Shown here piece after piece: positions 40,277-52,577 of a stretch of DNA of 64,000 bases. The position numbers were made by a program, and so were the translations under genes. This DNA comes from Fratercula arctica (taxonomy: Eukaryota; Chordata; Aves; Charadriiformes; Alcidae), in assembly GCA_947846985.1 (NCBI GenBank), contig CANTUZ010000008.1:40318817-40382816 (forward strand). The letters are read 5' to 3'. Each line of letters starts with the position of its first letter. The first letter of the stretch is position 1. Under the pieces are notes generated by a model that did no database searches, was not told where the DNA came from, and saw only the letters and a list, made by a program, of their open reading frames with translations.

Positions 40277-42334
40277 CCCCTGCAGAAAACTCTTTTTTCC
40301 TACCCAAAGCTCGCCTGTTGGAAAACTCCCCACCATCTCTATTGGTGGGCCAGGGAATTTTCCAGGGCTAGCCTGAAGTTTCCATTAGGCAATGCGAGGC
40401 GTTGGTGGGGTTTTTGTTTGTTTGTTTGTTTGCTTTTTAAGACAGCCAAGCAAAGCAACTGCTGGTGAGAACTTTAGTGCCTGATTCCTCCTTATAGAAT
40501 TATCTGCAAAGTGAGAAGGCATTTTCCAGAGCTGTCTGCAACTTGCTTTTAAAACTGAATTTCCTCTAATGCCATAAGTGGGAGTTAATAAATGGCTTAG
40601 GTGTTCATTTCATTTTGGGTGCCTAATCGGTTCTCAGTTTTTCAGATACGACACGTTACATTTATCCCATGACCCTGTCAATATAATCGTTCTTTCCATC
40701 CCTTAAATAGTCACCCTCTCCTTTCAAGCCTTATTTTTTCGTTCACCTTCCTGACTTACGGTTTTAAGTAGATATTTTAAACTCGGAGGAGCATGGTTCT
40801 CTGCTTTCCGCTCTCCTGGCTTCCTTGAGGACAGCAAGGGTTCCACTGATTTACACTGATGGACTTGAGATCGGCTCCAAATTTCTTTCTGGCCTTTCAT
40901 TTGAAAGCTGTTCTGGTGGAGAACAACTTTTTGGCTGTTTAGAGAGTGGAAAGGAGCCTCAGGGAATCTGCTTTTTCTCTTTGACAAGTTCCAGTAATAT
41001 CACGCTTGCAAAACAATTACTTTTCTTTTTCTTTTCTGCCTCGCGAACTCGGTGCAGCTGAAAGGTGATGGAGCAGACCCTGGAAATCAAAGGTCCTGCA
41101 GGAGGAGGAGAGGATGGGCCATCCTACCTGCAAAGGGTGGAGCGAGCTGGCTTCTTTAGCTCCCCAGTAAATCACGTGTAACACCGCCCGTCAGATTCTG
41201 TGCATGGTTTCAGACTGGTTTGGGGATGAAACAGCGCCAAGGGATGATATTTTAGTTGCGTTTTTAAAGCTCCAGGCAGAGTCTCTGGTCTGTCTGGTTG
41301 GTAGCATGTCAGCATGCACCGGGAAGGCTTCTAACTGAGCTCGTAACTTTTTATGTTTTTAAGAGGGAATGCTTGGCTTTCACTGCTTCACGAGGGGTTT
41401 CTTCGTGCGCTTGGAAATGGGACTACCTGTGAGGTAGCATCGGTGTTTTTTCCAGCCCCTTCTCCTTTGCATTTCTTGTCCCGCTTCCTCTACTTCAAGC
41501 TTAATTACGCCGGTCAGGAGAGATGAAATTAAAATGGCCACAGCTTTAAGTTGGAGACTGTTTGTTCCATTAAAAGAACCACTTAACTTCTCCTGTTATG
41601 ATCTTAAAATCAATAATTCTCCCCCTCTTCTGAATAGTTTTACTGGAGCTAGCTGTCACGCCGTGCAGAAAGGGCTCAGATGCTTTGACTGCAGTGTGCT
41701 CGATACCTGAGCAGAGAAGGGGCAGGTGATGGATAAATGACTGCGCAGGTCCCCTCCTCGCTGTGGCCTCTCCTGATGGGTGAAAAATCTGCAGGACTGG
41801 TTTTCCTCGTGTTTTTGCTGTTGCAGATGGAACGGACTGTTAAAAAGGAGGGTTAAGTTGGTTCTGCAAACGTACGTCTCGGGGAAGACAGGGGCTGAGA
41901 AGTAGAGCTGCTGTGACGATGGATATTTTTTGTGAAGGAAAGATGTGCCTAGTAAAAAACACTTGTGCTTCTACATATATAACGCCTTAATCCCTAGAGC
42001 TCTCCTTAGCAGAGCAATCCCCGCTGCACTGCTGGTTAGATGAGAAGAGATCGTCCCCGAGCTCCCTGAGATGACCAGTGGTTGGGCACCTACCTGCTGT
42101 AGGGAGACCGATACCTGCCTTTCGTCTCTCATTCCCCATCCGGAGGAGGGGTGTGTGTTGGGAACGTCTGTATTAGAAAGCCACTGTTAAGTGGTGTTGG
42201 TTGGCTGTGAATATTCATGTGCAACTTGTTTCTGGAGCAAAAGCGTGAGCAGGGCTGTGGTACTGCTAATTACAAGTGTTAATTTTCGCATGGTGGCAGA
42301 AGAATCCCAATTTGCAAAACATTTCACTTGAGTC

Positions 42335-42347
42335 GGGGGGGGGGGGG
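42335..42347. repeat. G13 homopolymer
   Basis: Thirteen consecutive G on the plus strand in otherwise mixed sequence. Confidence 0.9.
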
Positions 42348-43118
42348 TGTGACGTTCGTGACAGTTATAAAGGGTGCAGATGTGAAATGCTGAGTTTGAA
42401 TATTGCGTCCCTCTTAAAATACTTCATTTCATCTGAAACATTCCCAGGCTCTCTCAGCATGTTACTTTGTCAAACCCACCTTTTTTTTCGTTTTTCCTGG
42501 AGAGGCTGGAGTCTTGACTTATTATTCAACTTTCTATTGCAGCTTTGTTTAGTGGAGTTCATACATTCTTAGATCAAACATTATACAATCTGACCAGGAA
42601 TCGTGCAATCACAGTGGGAGATGGGAAGAAGCAGCATCATTTATTCCGTAAGCAAAGGGATCATCTACATTAGAGCGCAAGTTAGTTAATAAAATGGGGT
42701 TTAGCGAAATAAAAATAAATAATGCAGCTTTCCCTGGGCTGTGTTTAGAAATAGTTGCACTCTGATACGGAGTGTGGCGCTCATGTCTTACCACAGAGAT
42801 TGGCTTTGTGTCCTGTAAGCAGCTACCCTGGTCAGGCTTGTCTGGGTTGATGTGTCCTCGGTGAAGCTCCTGCCCTGTCCATGTTACCGGAGCTCCTGGG
42901 CACAGCCCCGTGCATCTCTGGGCTGCAATGAGCTGCGCTGATCTGCATCTTCCCTGGCCCTGGAAGAGGATCCTATCGAGCATTTGCTGGACAACCAGCA
43001 ACTTCAGCCACCTTGAGAAGCTGGAAAATTTATTGAGTGTGTGTCCTGGTATGTGGTATAGGTCTGGGCAAAGGGCTGGTGAGTCAAACTGCTGCTTCTG
43101 GATCTGAGGTCTGGGAAG

Positions 43119-43434
43119 GAAGGGGGCCTACAGGAAAGCTGGGGAGGGACTCTTTATCAGGGAGTGGAGCCGTAGGATGAGGGGTAACAGTTTTTAACTG
43201 AAAGAGGGGAGATTTAGATGAGATATTAGGAAGAAATTCTTTGCTGTGAGGATGGTGAGCCCCTGGCCCAGGTTGCCCAGAGAAGCTGTGGCTGCCCCAT
43301 CCCTGGAGGGGTTCAAGGCCAGGTTGGACGGGGCTTGGAGCAACCTGGTCTGGTGGGAGGTGTCCCTGCCCAGGGCAGGGGGTTGGAACTAGATGAGCTT
43401 TAAGGTCCCTTCTAACCTGAACCGTTCTATGATT
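43119..43434 (+). mobile_element. CR1 LINE fragment (~315 bp, 3' end)
   Basis: This is a textbook avian CR1 3' segment: 'CAGGAAAGCTGGGGAGGGAC', 'GATATTAGGAAGAAATTCTT', 'GGTTGCCCAGAGAAGCTGTG', 'CAAGGCCAGGTTGGACGGGG', 'GAGCAACCTGGTCTGGTGGG' and 'GGGGTTGGAACTAGATGAG', closing with 'CCGTTCTATGATTTTCTA'. It is 5'-truncated and has no intact coding capacity. The same subfamily in opposite orientation occurs at 50.14 kb. Confidence 0.95.
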
Positions 43435-46400
43435 TTCTACTTTTTTTCTGAGGTTATATTGCAGCATGGGGAGGGAGCATCTCTCAGGTTCCCTGCAGTA
43501 CAGACCTGGGAAGCATCAGCTGGTTGAAAAATTGCTTTATCCAACAAACACTTAAAAAAGCAGCTCCTGGAAGAGGAGAAAGGCTAGCTTCAGTGAAGTT
43601 AATGGTACAACTCCCCTTAGCGTGAGCCAGGAGCAGGATTTAATCTTGGAGCTGCAGCGAGTACAACCAGCTTTTCTCCTGGACCGTAAACCAAAAGTTG
43701 CTGAGAGTTACTGTGCACACGTGCACACAATAGTGCTCAGAGCCCGTCTGCCGAGATCTTTCCTTGGGGATCCATATAAAATACCTCTCACAAAAGCTGC
43801 CCTGTATGCGAGCGGAGGAACTCCATCTAGTGACGTTAAAAAAGAAAAAAAAAATAAAAAAAGCCCACAAAACCTTTTTCACACACATGTAGTCGTGTAC
43901 CTCTTATCTTACTGCCAGTCTGTTGAAGATATCAGCACGCACTTACCATATGGGATGCTAAAAATGCTGCTGGGGAAGCGATTTCAGTCCCTGCTCTGAA
44001 TTCTGCCAGTGCAAAAAATGTCCCCTTTGTCACGGTGGTGAATGAATTTTCTTGTTCCCCTTTCTCCTTGGATTTATGTTAACCCTGGGTTTCAGCCGAG
44101 TTTGATCTCACTTTATTGTATCGCAAACAGTAGTCAATAGCTCTTCAGCTTGAGATTGCCTGGATTTATTTTCAGGTCAAGTCAACTCTCCTTGACCCAA
44201 GTCTGAACCAAAATACGTTCCCAGAAGATTCCCCCACAGGATATCGCATCCAAAGACAGAGTGACATTGTAATGAGTCAAGGTTTCAGCTCAGCACAACG
44301 GAGTCCCTGTTGGTGTGGGGAAAGCAACCGAGCCAGCCTTCTTAAATCAGAGCCGGGCCCTCTCCTGGGGCAGCTCACAGCAGATTTTGTCACCCACCGG
44401 TCACTTCTGCTCATCGACCAATGTCATCGATTGCATTCCTGGTGTTTGCGGTCTGAAGGGAAGCCGGTCTCAGCTCCTTACGGATGTGTTTGCGTGGCTC
44501 TAACATGCGTGTGTGGAATTTGGTGTGCAGGCTTTAAGCAATTCATGAGATGATCTGCATTCATACTCTTTTTTAAAATTTTTTTGAAGGAAAAGTGGGA
44601 TGTCTTGTGGGGACTGCCTGGCACAGAGGCAGAACCAACTGATATTGCATCATGAAGTAAAACCACTGCTTTGAAGACTTGGGACAAAAATGGAATGAAC
44701 TCATGAATTTATCCTGGATGATAAATCTTCCTTCAAAAGAAGGCAGCCTTATGTTTAGTACAAAAGACTGTTTATTTCTCCTGTGGAAAAAAAAGAAGTA
44801 GTGTAATCGGATCGGATTAACTTTCCAGGGGCCCTGGACAGAAGCTAAAGCACAGGCTGCCTCCTTCTTGTGCTCGCATTGGATAATTTGAGTAGTCTAA
44901 GACCTCTCTGGCTTCCTACAGCATTGGGCTGTGAGCTGCCGCCAATGTGCCTTGTACCTAAAGCCAACGTTAAGGACCCCAGCAACAAGGGTTTCTACAG
45001 AAACTAAAATTGTCCAAGCGTTTGGCTAGTATAAACTGCTTGTCTCAACTGGGAACCTGGCTCGGGTATGGAGGAAAACACAGCCTTATTAGTGTTTTTC
45101 ATCTCAAGCAGGTAGCTGAATACACTTCTGTATACATAAATAAAGTACAACTGAGTTGTTGTTGCATTAAGAGTATCTGTGGTTTGTGTGCGCTGACTTT
45201 GTTGTTTTGACTGTTCACGGTTAATGTTGCATCAGCCCTTTTTATTTTATCTAGTCATTTAATTACCTTGGAACAGGTCTGTGTGCACTTTTGTCGGTGG
45301 GAGCAGTGATGCTTCAAATTTCACACCTCATTGGGATGGAAGGGAAAGTTTTCAGGGAGGATAGCCGGGTTGGCAAAAAGGAAGGAGAAGAGTGAGAAGT
45401 CCAGCCGATGTTTGCATGTGTGTACTTTCTTGTGCAAAGTGTCCCGTGCCACTTGGGTGATAAGCAAATCTCATCTTTTCAGGTGGGACAAGTTGAGTTA
45501 TCTGTGCTTGAGCTGGTTGAGAGCGCGACACGGTCAAACTGGCGTGAATTGTATTATGGCACAGGAGCTGCTCAGCGGTCACTGTTATCTTGTGCGGTAA
45601 GCTTAAGCTGTCTTCTCCCCTTCTTCCTCTGGAATAAGCTACTTTGGATGGTGAGTTATCACAGAGGAAGGGCATGGTCATGAACGGTTACTGTACAGTG
45701 GCTTGTATGTTTGCTGAAGATCTTCCCATAGCAGAACAGCACTGCTGGAGATAACTGGGATTGTGCTTATGGTGCTGTGTGAAGTTGATCTGAGCTCAGG
45801 TCTGCGTGTGGTTTTGTCTGTGATCTACAGCCTCCTCATGAGGGGAGATATGCTCCAGGAGACAGCGGGGCTCATCGGGGTCTTGTGCATGGGATGAGTG
45901 TGTGGAGAACATGCAGTTGGGCAGGAGTCCCATCCCAGTGTCCTCCATGCCTGGGGCCAAGATGGAGGAGATGCAAACCTACATCACCCGTGGGGCTGTG
46001 CTGACCACCATGCAAAAGGTATGGATGAAGAAAGCATGGAAGGATGTACCCATTTCAAAGGAATACAAGATTTGTGGAGTCTGGAGAGAGGTGGGAAGCC
46101 AAAGGTGCAGTATGACCACAGCTGTGAAAGGGGGCTGTGAGACCAGTCCCACCCCAGCATTGTGTGGAAGCTGTCTGTTGTGAGGAGACCTTGTCCATAT
46201 GCTGTGGCTGGCTGTGTGCAGGGTGCTCCTCAAACGTTTGTCAGATATGGTCCCTCAAGGGAGGAAGGCATTTGTTGGCCTCGATATGATTGCAATTTAG
46301 GCAAGAGATAGGTGTCAGTCTGCTGCAGGCAAATCTGGGCATGTGCCACAGTAGGACTGGAGCCTCCTGGAGAACAGGGACCAGGCATGTAGGGAGCCTA

Positions 46401-49400
46401 GCCTGGTGTCGTGACACCAGGACAATTGGGCAGCAGCCAAAGGAGGGCTTTGGTGAGCCCATGTTTTGCAGCTGGGTGTCCAGTGTCTGGCTGGCCTGAG
46501 AGCCAGGAGAGCTCAGCAATTTCCACTGCTGAGCCAGAAGCAATCCAGGAGGAGATGGCCAGATAGCTCCCAACTAATGAACTTCAGACTGAACACAGCT
46601 GTAATGTCTTTGTCTTCTCACCTGCTGTCGGTGTTTGCTAGCGGGCAAACAGTGAGTGTTCACAACGGACACAGCAAAAAATTACCCTTTGTGTTCATTT
46701 ACTTAACATTTGCAAGGAGCTGCAGCTAAATGGAGGTGACCTTGGTTCTCAGCTCCCAAGCATGGGCTTAGCTCCAACAACTCCAGTCCAGCCACGCTGA
46801 CTTTCAGCAGCTGGGACTTGGGCCCTGCTTTTAAGGTCCCTTACTCAGTGCTCATGCAGTCGGTTTTCCTTGCCAAGATTATATTTGCTTTCCTTCCTAA
46901 AGGACTGCTCTAAATATCATACTTTAAAACAATATGTCTTTTTCCCCCACTGAGAACAATATGATATGCCACCGTTGAATTAATATGTCCATGAAAAGTG
47001 AATATAATCTCCCCAGTAGATCCCCTTTCCAAAAGATTTATGATTTAATGAATTTTTTATTTCTTACCGGCATGTAGCATTTAGTCGTTTTACACCTAGC
47101 AGGACTCTTTCCCATGAAAGCAAGCGAAGGCTGGCGGGATGGGGTGGTGGTGGGGGGGGGGGGATCCCATCGTCCTAATTCAAAATTCTTTCTTCCTTCT
47201 CCGTCCCCGGTGTGCCACTTGTAACGCTTGCTGCTGATGCAAAGTTAGAGCCCAGCTTTCCATAGCATGGCTTCTGTCAAAACCTACCCCCCCGACGCGT
47301 TAATGTCACCTTGCTAATTCGAGACAGTGCTGTGCGGAGAGGAGTTTATGAAGAGTGTTTATGTAAAAATCAATGCCTCTGAAAAATCTCTGCTGCTTGG
47401 CTGCTCCAGGCAGGATTTCTGGCTCAGGGTCCTATTTTATCTTCCTTGTGGTCACGCTCCAGCACGCTCTCAAATAAATGGCAATAATGCCTATGACAGT
47501 AGAATATGAAGCCGCAAATAACATCCATAGGTAACACCTTTATTTAGTGGAAGGGTAAGATGGAAATGAACTGTGAAGGAGAAAGCCATCTTCAATAATT
47601 ATTAGCTACACGGGTAATATTCCTAATTACGCCACCAATTGATTTCTCCTAAAAGCTCTCATCGCCTTGAAAATGGTAAATTGATTGCTCTGGCAGCCCT
47701 CTCCTCGGCGGATCCTGCTGGGATGCGTGCCGTACTGGTGTTTGGTTTTTGGGAAGCTCGCTGGGGACGATGGCTGCGGTCCCCACCGGGACTGACAGAA
47801 AGTGTGCTGCTGGGGGGCTGGATGGGAACTTTAACCTCTCTCCTGCTGTGTCTTTGGGGGGAAAAAAGACAAAGAATGGTTAAAATCCTGGGTGGCCCAG
47901 TTGATGGAGACCCACGTGAAGCGCTGTGTGCTTTGCGTTGTCTCTCCGAATCAGGGCTGTTCACCATCACTTGTCAGGAGGTGAACGCTGACGGCAGCGT
48001 CCCCGGGCTGGACAGTCTGCCTGGAAAACACAGATCTCTACCGGCAGGTTTTCACCAGGCTTTCAGCTTTCAGGCTTCAAACCACAGACGCCGGAGGCCT
48101 GTGGCGTCCCAAGGAGCTCAGCTTTTCTGCTCTAAAATCTTCCTTTAAACTAACGGGTGGGTGGTACGGAGGAGAAAGGGATGTCCTGCACTGCCATTTC
48201 TCTTTTATTGCTTGGTTTAGTGGCTTAGGCTAGGCTAGGGGAAGTGTCAGCCTTGCCCTAGGATGGGTTGTGGTTGCCCTGGCAGCCTCTGCCGGCACAT
48301 CTCTTCCTTTGCTCTCCGGTTTTAAGAGGTCACCTTCCTTCTGCCGGAGTTTCCCTAGCTGTAAAACAGGGTAACGCCGTGTGTGAGCACGGCATCCCGG
48401 GCGTGCTCAGCATCCCACCCGGCGTCGCCGCCATGCCCCTCGCCTTGGCTTTCCCACCCTCCCAAGCTATGGCAGCTCCTGCAGTTCGGGGCACCTCTGT
48501 CTCGCTCCGTCCTTCTGCAGAGGAGGACATTGCTCTCCTTGGAGCTGCCTACAAGTACGAGTGCCTTTCCTGCGCTGCTGCAAGCACGAGTAGTGCCTTT
48601 CCACGGTGCAGGAGCGGGGAGGGTACTTCTCCCTGCTCTCTTGCCCTTGGTTTTTCCTTGTCTTGCGTCTCTTCCAAACCAGACAGGAATGGAGCTGGAC
48701 AGGAGACCAGCCCTGTGGCTTTCCTGACGGCTGCCGGGGACCGCTTACGCTGCTTACGGCACGGCTTGGCATTAAATGACTTGATTGTTTTCTGTTGGTA
48801 GGGGAAGTGAAGCTGGGCAGGACCGCCGTTGCTGCCTGCTGGAAATTTCACTGCTTGTTTCCTTTCTGCCTGCCATTTCAGAGGTGACTCCTGATGTAGT
48901 CATCTATTTATTCCTTTTGTTAGTCCGGTGGCTTGTTCCTCCATCCATCATCCAACATATGCGGCGAGGAACGTGACCGGGAGAGGACAGAGAACTAGCT
49001 GTCTTGGAAGAGGGAGGAAATGAGCGCTGCCTTTTCGTCCAGCAGCCCGCTGGCGCTGGCTCCCAGGACTGCAGGAAGCTCTTTTTTACCTTGGTGTACA
49101 CTTCACGGATCACAGCCTGATTTCCTTCAGGGCTCTCCCTGGCTTTATCATCTCGATGTGGGTGTTTGCGCTCCTGGCCGGCGCGTCGTTCTCCGCCTGC
49201 GGGTGAGGCTGCTGCTTTTGGACACCCGCGCGGTGATGCTGCTCCCGCCTGGCTCTTGCTGCTCTCAAATCCCCTCTTGTGCAATGAAGAAATGTTTCCC
49301 TTTGTCCCTTTTTGATATTTGCTGCGGTATTGAAATGCTCCCCCACCTAACACATATATATGCACTTTGCCTTACTGGCTTTCCCTCTCGCACCCCAAAA

Positions 49401-50140
49401 AAAAAACTTTCTAGCATCTAAAGCTAGAACTTGCCTTTTTTTTTTTTTTTTTTAAACTTTAATTGACTTGAGTTGGCAGGGCTGGGTGTTAGCTTCCATC
49501 TGCCTCCCAGTTGGAAAGGAAAGCCTTAAGAGAAAATGAGGATGCTTTCAGCCCACGTTGCCGATGCCAGCAGGGAGAGGCTGTGGGGACTGTGAGAAAT
49601 TCCCGCTTCCCCCCCGCCCCTGTTAGTAAAAACTTGTGCTGTTGGGAGAAAAAAAAATAAATATATTGCTGTAGTTTGGGCAGTTAAACAAAATATAAAT
49701 GCAAAACAATTGGATAAGCAGTTAAAACAATAATCTGTCTTTCAGTGCCGTGTTTTGCCCAACACCCCGTGCCTGCCCCTCCTGCCCTACCTATCTCCGC
49801 GGGTCAGAGCTCGCCCTTAGGTGTGTTTATCTGCCGCGCTGAGCACGTGGAGCCGTGGCCTCGCACAGGGCCTCCCGTGGTCTGGGGGAAGCAGAGGCTC
49901 ATCAGGGAAGCACCCCAAGAAAAACCCAGTGAGGCGAATCCGGTGCCCCATGAAGGTGAGCGGTCTCTCCCTGGCACGTTGCCACAGACTCCTGTGTAGC
50001 AGCGTGAAGAGCTGCGGAGCTTTGCTTTCCCCCTTTTATTTCCTAAATAACTGGAGACGACTCGTTTTCAATGAGCAATGGATCACCCTGCCTGGGGAGC
50101 TGCATCTACAAGGAGTTTCTGGTCGCTGGACTGTCTGAAG
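43435..50140. other. Gene-free intergenic DNA between two CR1 copies
   Basis: No recognisable gene was found. Two AACAATATG words lie 27 bp apart at 46.93 kb in an AT-rich block. An AT-rich, TAAT-dense block lies at 47.54-47.65 kb, containing the palindrome AATAATTATT. A G12 run is at 47,152-47,163. The 47.7-49.3 kb stretch is GC-richer and open in several frames (up to 177 codons), with no domain, no convincing splice pattern and no codon signature. A T-run is at 49.44 kb. Confidence 0.65.
46928..46963. promoter_or_regulatory. Paired SOX-like words (candidate regulatory)
   Basis: AACAATATG occurs at 46,928-46,936 and again at 46,955-46,963. AACAAT is the core of many SOX binding sites. The flanks (46.86-47.10 kb) are AT-rich, low in repeats and contain ATTAATATG-type words. 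The functional call is weak. Confidence 0.25.
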
Positions 50141-50314
50141 ATCATAGAATGGTTTGGGTTGGAAGGGACCTTAAAGCTCATCTAGTTCCACCCCCCTGCC
50201 CTGGGCAGGGACACCTCCCACCAGACCAGGTTGCTCCAAGCCCCGTCCAACCTGGCCTTGAACCTCTCCAGGGATGGGGCAGCCACAGCTTCTCTGGGCA
50301 GCCTGTTCCAATCA
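50141..50314 (-). mobile_element. CR1 LINE fragment (~175 bp, 3' end, inverted)
   Basis: This is the reverse complement of the avian CR1 3' end. On the plus strand it reads 'ATCATAGAATGGTTTGGGTT', 'GGAAGGGACCTTAAAGCTCA', 'CCTGCCCTGGGCAGGGACAC', 'ACCAGGTTGCTCCAAGCCCC' and 'GGGCAGCCTGTTCCAATCAC'. It resembles the 43.1-kb copy closely, so both probably belong to the same subfamily. It is truncated and non-coding. Confidence 0.95.
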
Positions 50315-52577
50315 CATCTCTTGGGACACCTGCTTGGACTGGCAGCAGATACCAACTAATCACGGCAAGCAAGTAGCATCTCCACCTTCTGCTGATCTTA
50401 TCTGGGGTGCCCAGCTTCTCCCCAGCTCTGCTTGCTGCGTTTTAGGGAGGTGGTTTCGTATAGTGCAGGTTTTTTTTTTCAAGACTGCGTTGTTTTGCTT
50501 ACCGCCCAAGCGTTTCATCCATGAACGCCGAGCAAAATCTGGCTTTCATAAGGGAAAGGGAACGGGCTCCGTCTCTCCTGCATGAGGAACGTGCTTGCTA
50601 TGAAAAGATAACTGGGGGGAGGAACCTGGAGAGGGCAGGGAGGGCTCTGCTCTCGGCGAATGCAGGAGAGGGGAGGTTGCCTGCGACTCCTGGACAGCTG
50701 GCAGCTTTGCGGTTGCAGATGCTGGCCAGTATTTTTGGAGAGCTGTGGAAGAGATTGTACTACTTGCTGTTATTTTCTGGCACACCAAGTAAGGAAAAAC
50801 CACTCTGCTTGCTTTTTTGGCTAAGTGACTCTGGAGTTCTGCTAGAGTGCCTTTATTTTTATTTATTTTTTTTTTCCCGAGGATTTTCAGAGCCCAATTT
50901 AGCCAAGTGCTTCAGTACATGCTTATTTTTAAACCTAATCCTGTCGTTGTCTGAACTCATTGTGCTTCAATTCCGCCAGTGTCCACAGACTTGGGCAAGC
51001 GCTCGGAATTTAAGCGGATGCCGAAACTCTTTGCTCACCAACAGCTGTGAAACTTGGAGGACCTCATCCAGGGAGAACAGGGGTCAGGGAGGGGGGACGA
51101 GGTACCTTACGTCTTGCCCTCTCCATCCGAGGGGTGGCAGGAGATTCATCTCTCTCTTCTCCTCCTTCCCTGGCACCTAAACCCCCAGCAGTGTCGCGAG
51201 CAAGGTGGTGGTGGACGGCATGGTCCAAGGTGGCTTGGTCTTGCCGCAGGGTGGCATTTTGAGCCGGTGGCAGCCCAGATCTTGGTGGGGTCAGAGGCAC
51301 CACCAAACGCCCAACGGGTCGGGCCTTTCTCCAGCACGTTTCTTTGCCACGTGCTCCCCAGGACACCCCAGATGCGGTGTCTGCTGGGAGATGTTGGAGG
51401 TCTCTGGGGATCCACGGGGCATCTCTGGGGATCTGGGAGGCAGCACAGGGTGAGCACCGGGTGAATTTCACTGCAGGAGTTGTAATACCTACAGCTAAAT
51501 CTTCTCTTTGCTGGCAGAAAAGCTGAAGCTAATTGTGCCTTCGCTTGCAGGGGTGTGAATTTGACACATTTGACTCGGCTCCTTGATGGGGGCAGAATTA
51601 AGGCTGGGAAACGGAGCACAGTTAGAACAGCAATCTCTTTTTTTTAAATAATTAAGACTGCTCTGCTGGCAGCTGGGAGTCCTTTTAACCCATGCCCTTG
51701 CCCTTTTTAAACAGGTCCCTTCTGCCACAGAAATAAAATGTCTTGTTTTGCCACATCCCTGACCTGCTTTAAGCTTGAGAACTTGCGCTAGGTGCTTTCA
51801 TGGAAAAAAACATGTTCTCTTTTTAAGCATGCATTTGGCCAGCAGGTTTTTCATGCAAGCTTTTAATTGCCTGTGGAAATAGGATTAAGCATCTTTGGGA
51901 AAACAAAATATATGCTTTCTCGGGGGGGGGGGGGGGGGGTTGAAGCCCTCGGGTTGCAAGCGCTAAAATGCCCTTCCAAAAAGTGCCGGTTCAAATGTGC
52001 CAGGAAGCCCATTTCTCCTGGCTGGAGAGTGGCTCAGTAAAGGCGAGGTGATTTAGGCTCTCGGAACAAAACGTGTCGGTCTGTGCTCCCGTGGCAGGCT
52101 TTGGGCAGGGGGGAGCCAGGCCCCCGCTCTGGGTTATCCGGTGTTTTCGGAGCAGCCTGGCGGTACGTGCCTCAGGTCCCTCCGAGCTGTCAGCGCCGTG
52201 GTCAGGCTCCAGCAAGTTGTACTGTGCGGCGGGTAGGTTGTCATGTAATCCCAGCATCTTCTGTGGGACAGACAGGCTGACCCCGCTGGAGCTGAACACA
52301 GACCTACCCCCTTCCTCTCCACAGGCCTTTTTAATCCCCTGGTTTTCCTGTGCTGAGGAGGAGCGTAAAGGAGTGGATTTTCAGTTTTACTTCACGAGTT
52401 TCTGGCTTCCTGTCACTTTTCCTTGGCGTTAATTTTGTCTTGCCCTAGGTGTGAGGGAGCAGAGGTAAGAACCCGCTGCCTCCCCTTGCCTTGTCTTCTC
52501 GATATTTTATAGTGGTGCAGGAAAAAAAAACAAACAAAACCAAAACAGAAACCACCTAGAAACCTGCTTTTTTTTTA
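50315..52577. other. Intergenic DNA upstream of the ACKR3 pyrimidine tract
   Basis: No supported gene. Open frames of up to 219 codons (50.52-51.18 kb) have no recognisable domain. A G18 homopolymer lies at 51,922-51,939. The 51.05-51.46 kb part is GC-rich with short imperfect repeats of 'TCTGGGGATC'. It is the proximal upstream flank of ACKR3 and may hold enhancers, but I can name no specific site. Confidence 0.6.
51922..51939. repeat. G18 homopolymer
   Basis: Eighteen consecutive G on the plus strand, the longest G run in the window. It could form G-quadruplex structure and is a likely length-error site. Confidence 0.9.

Larger units (their letters stand above)
22964..43118. other. Gene-free intergenic DNA, central part
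   Basis: No exon or RNA gene could be supported. Contents seen: a POU-octamer plus homeodomain-palindrome cluster (24.40 kb), a probable old CR1 remnant (25.74 kb), A or T homopolymers of 18-28 bases (18.54 kb lies just before; 29.82, 32.38, 32.51, 40.25 kb), a moderately GC-rich patch at 36.74-36.96 kb, and a G13 run at 42,335. The stretches 39.57-39.79 kb and 42.59-42.72 kb look non-repetitive and TAAT-rich, as conserved enhancers often do. This is inference only. The 26.0-26.75 kb region is unique-looking with open frames of about 100-130 codons and no domain. Confidence 0.65.

Noticed and set aside
47639..48801. Two plus-strand frames of 169 and 177 codons in GC-richer intergenic DNA
   Set aside because: No recognisable family, frames open on both strands, no convincing exon structure.
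50521..51180. 219-codon plus-strand frame
   Set aside because: Mixed composition without a domain; contains a T-homopolymer-derived Phe/Tyr stretch. Probably chance.
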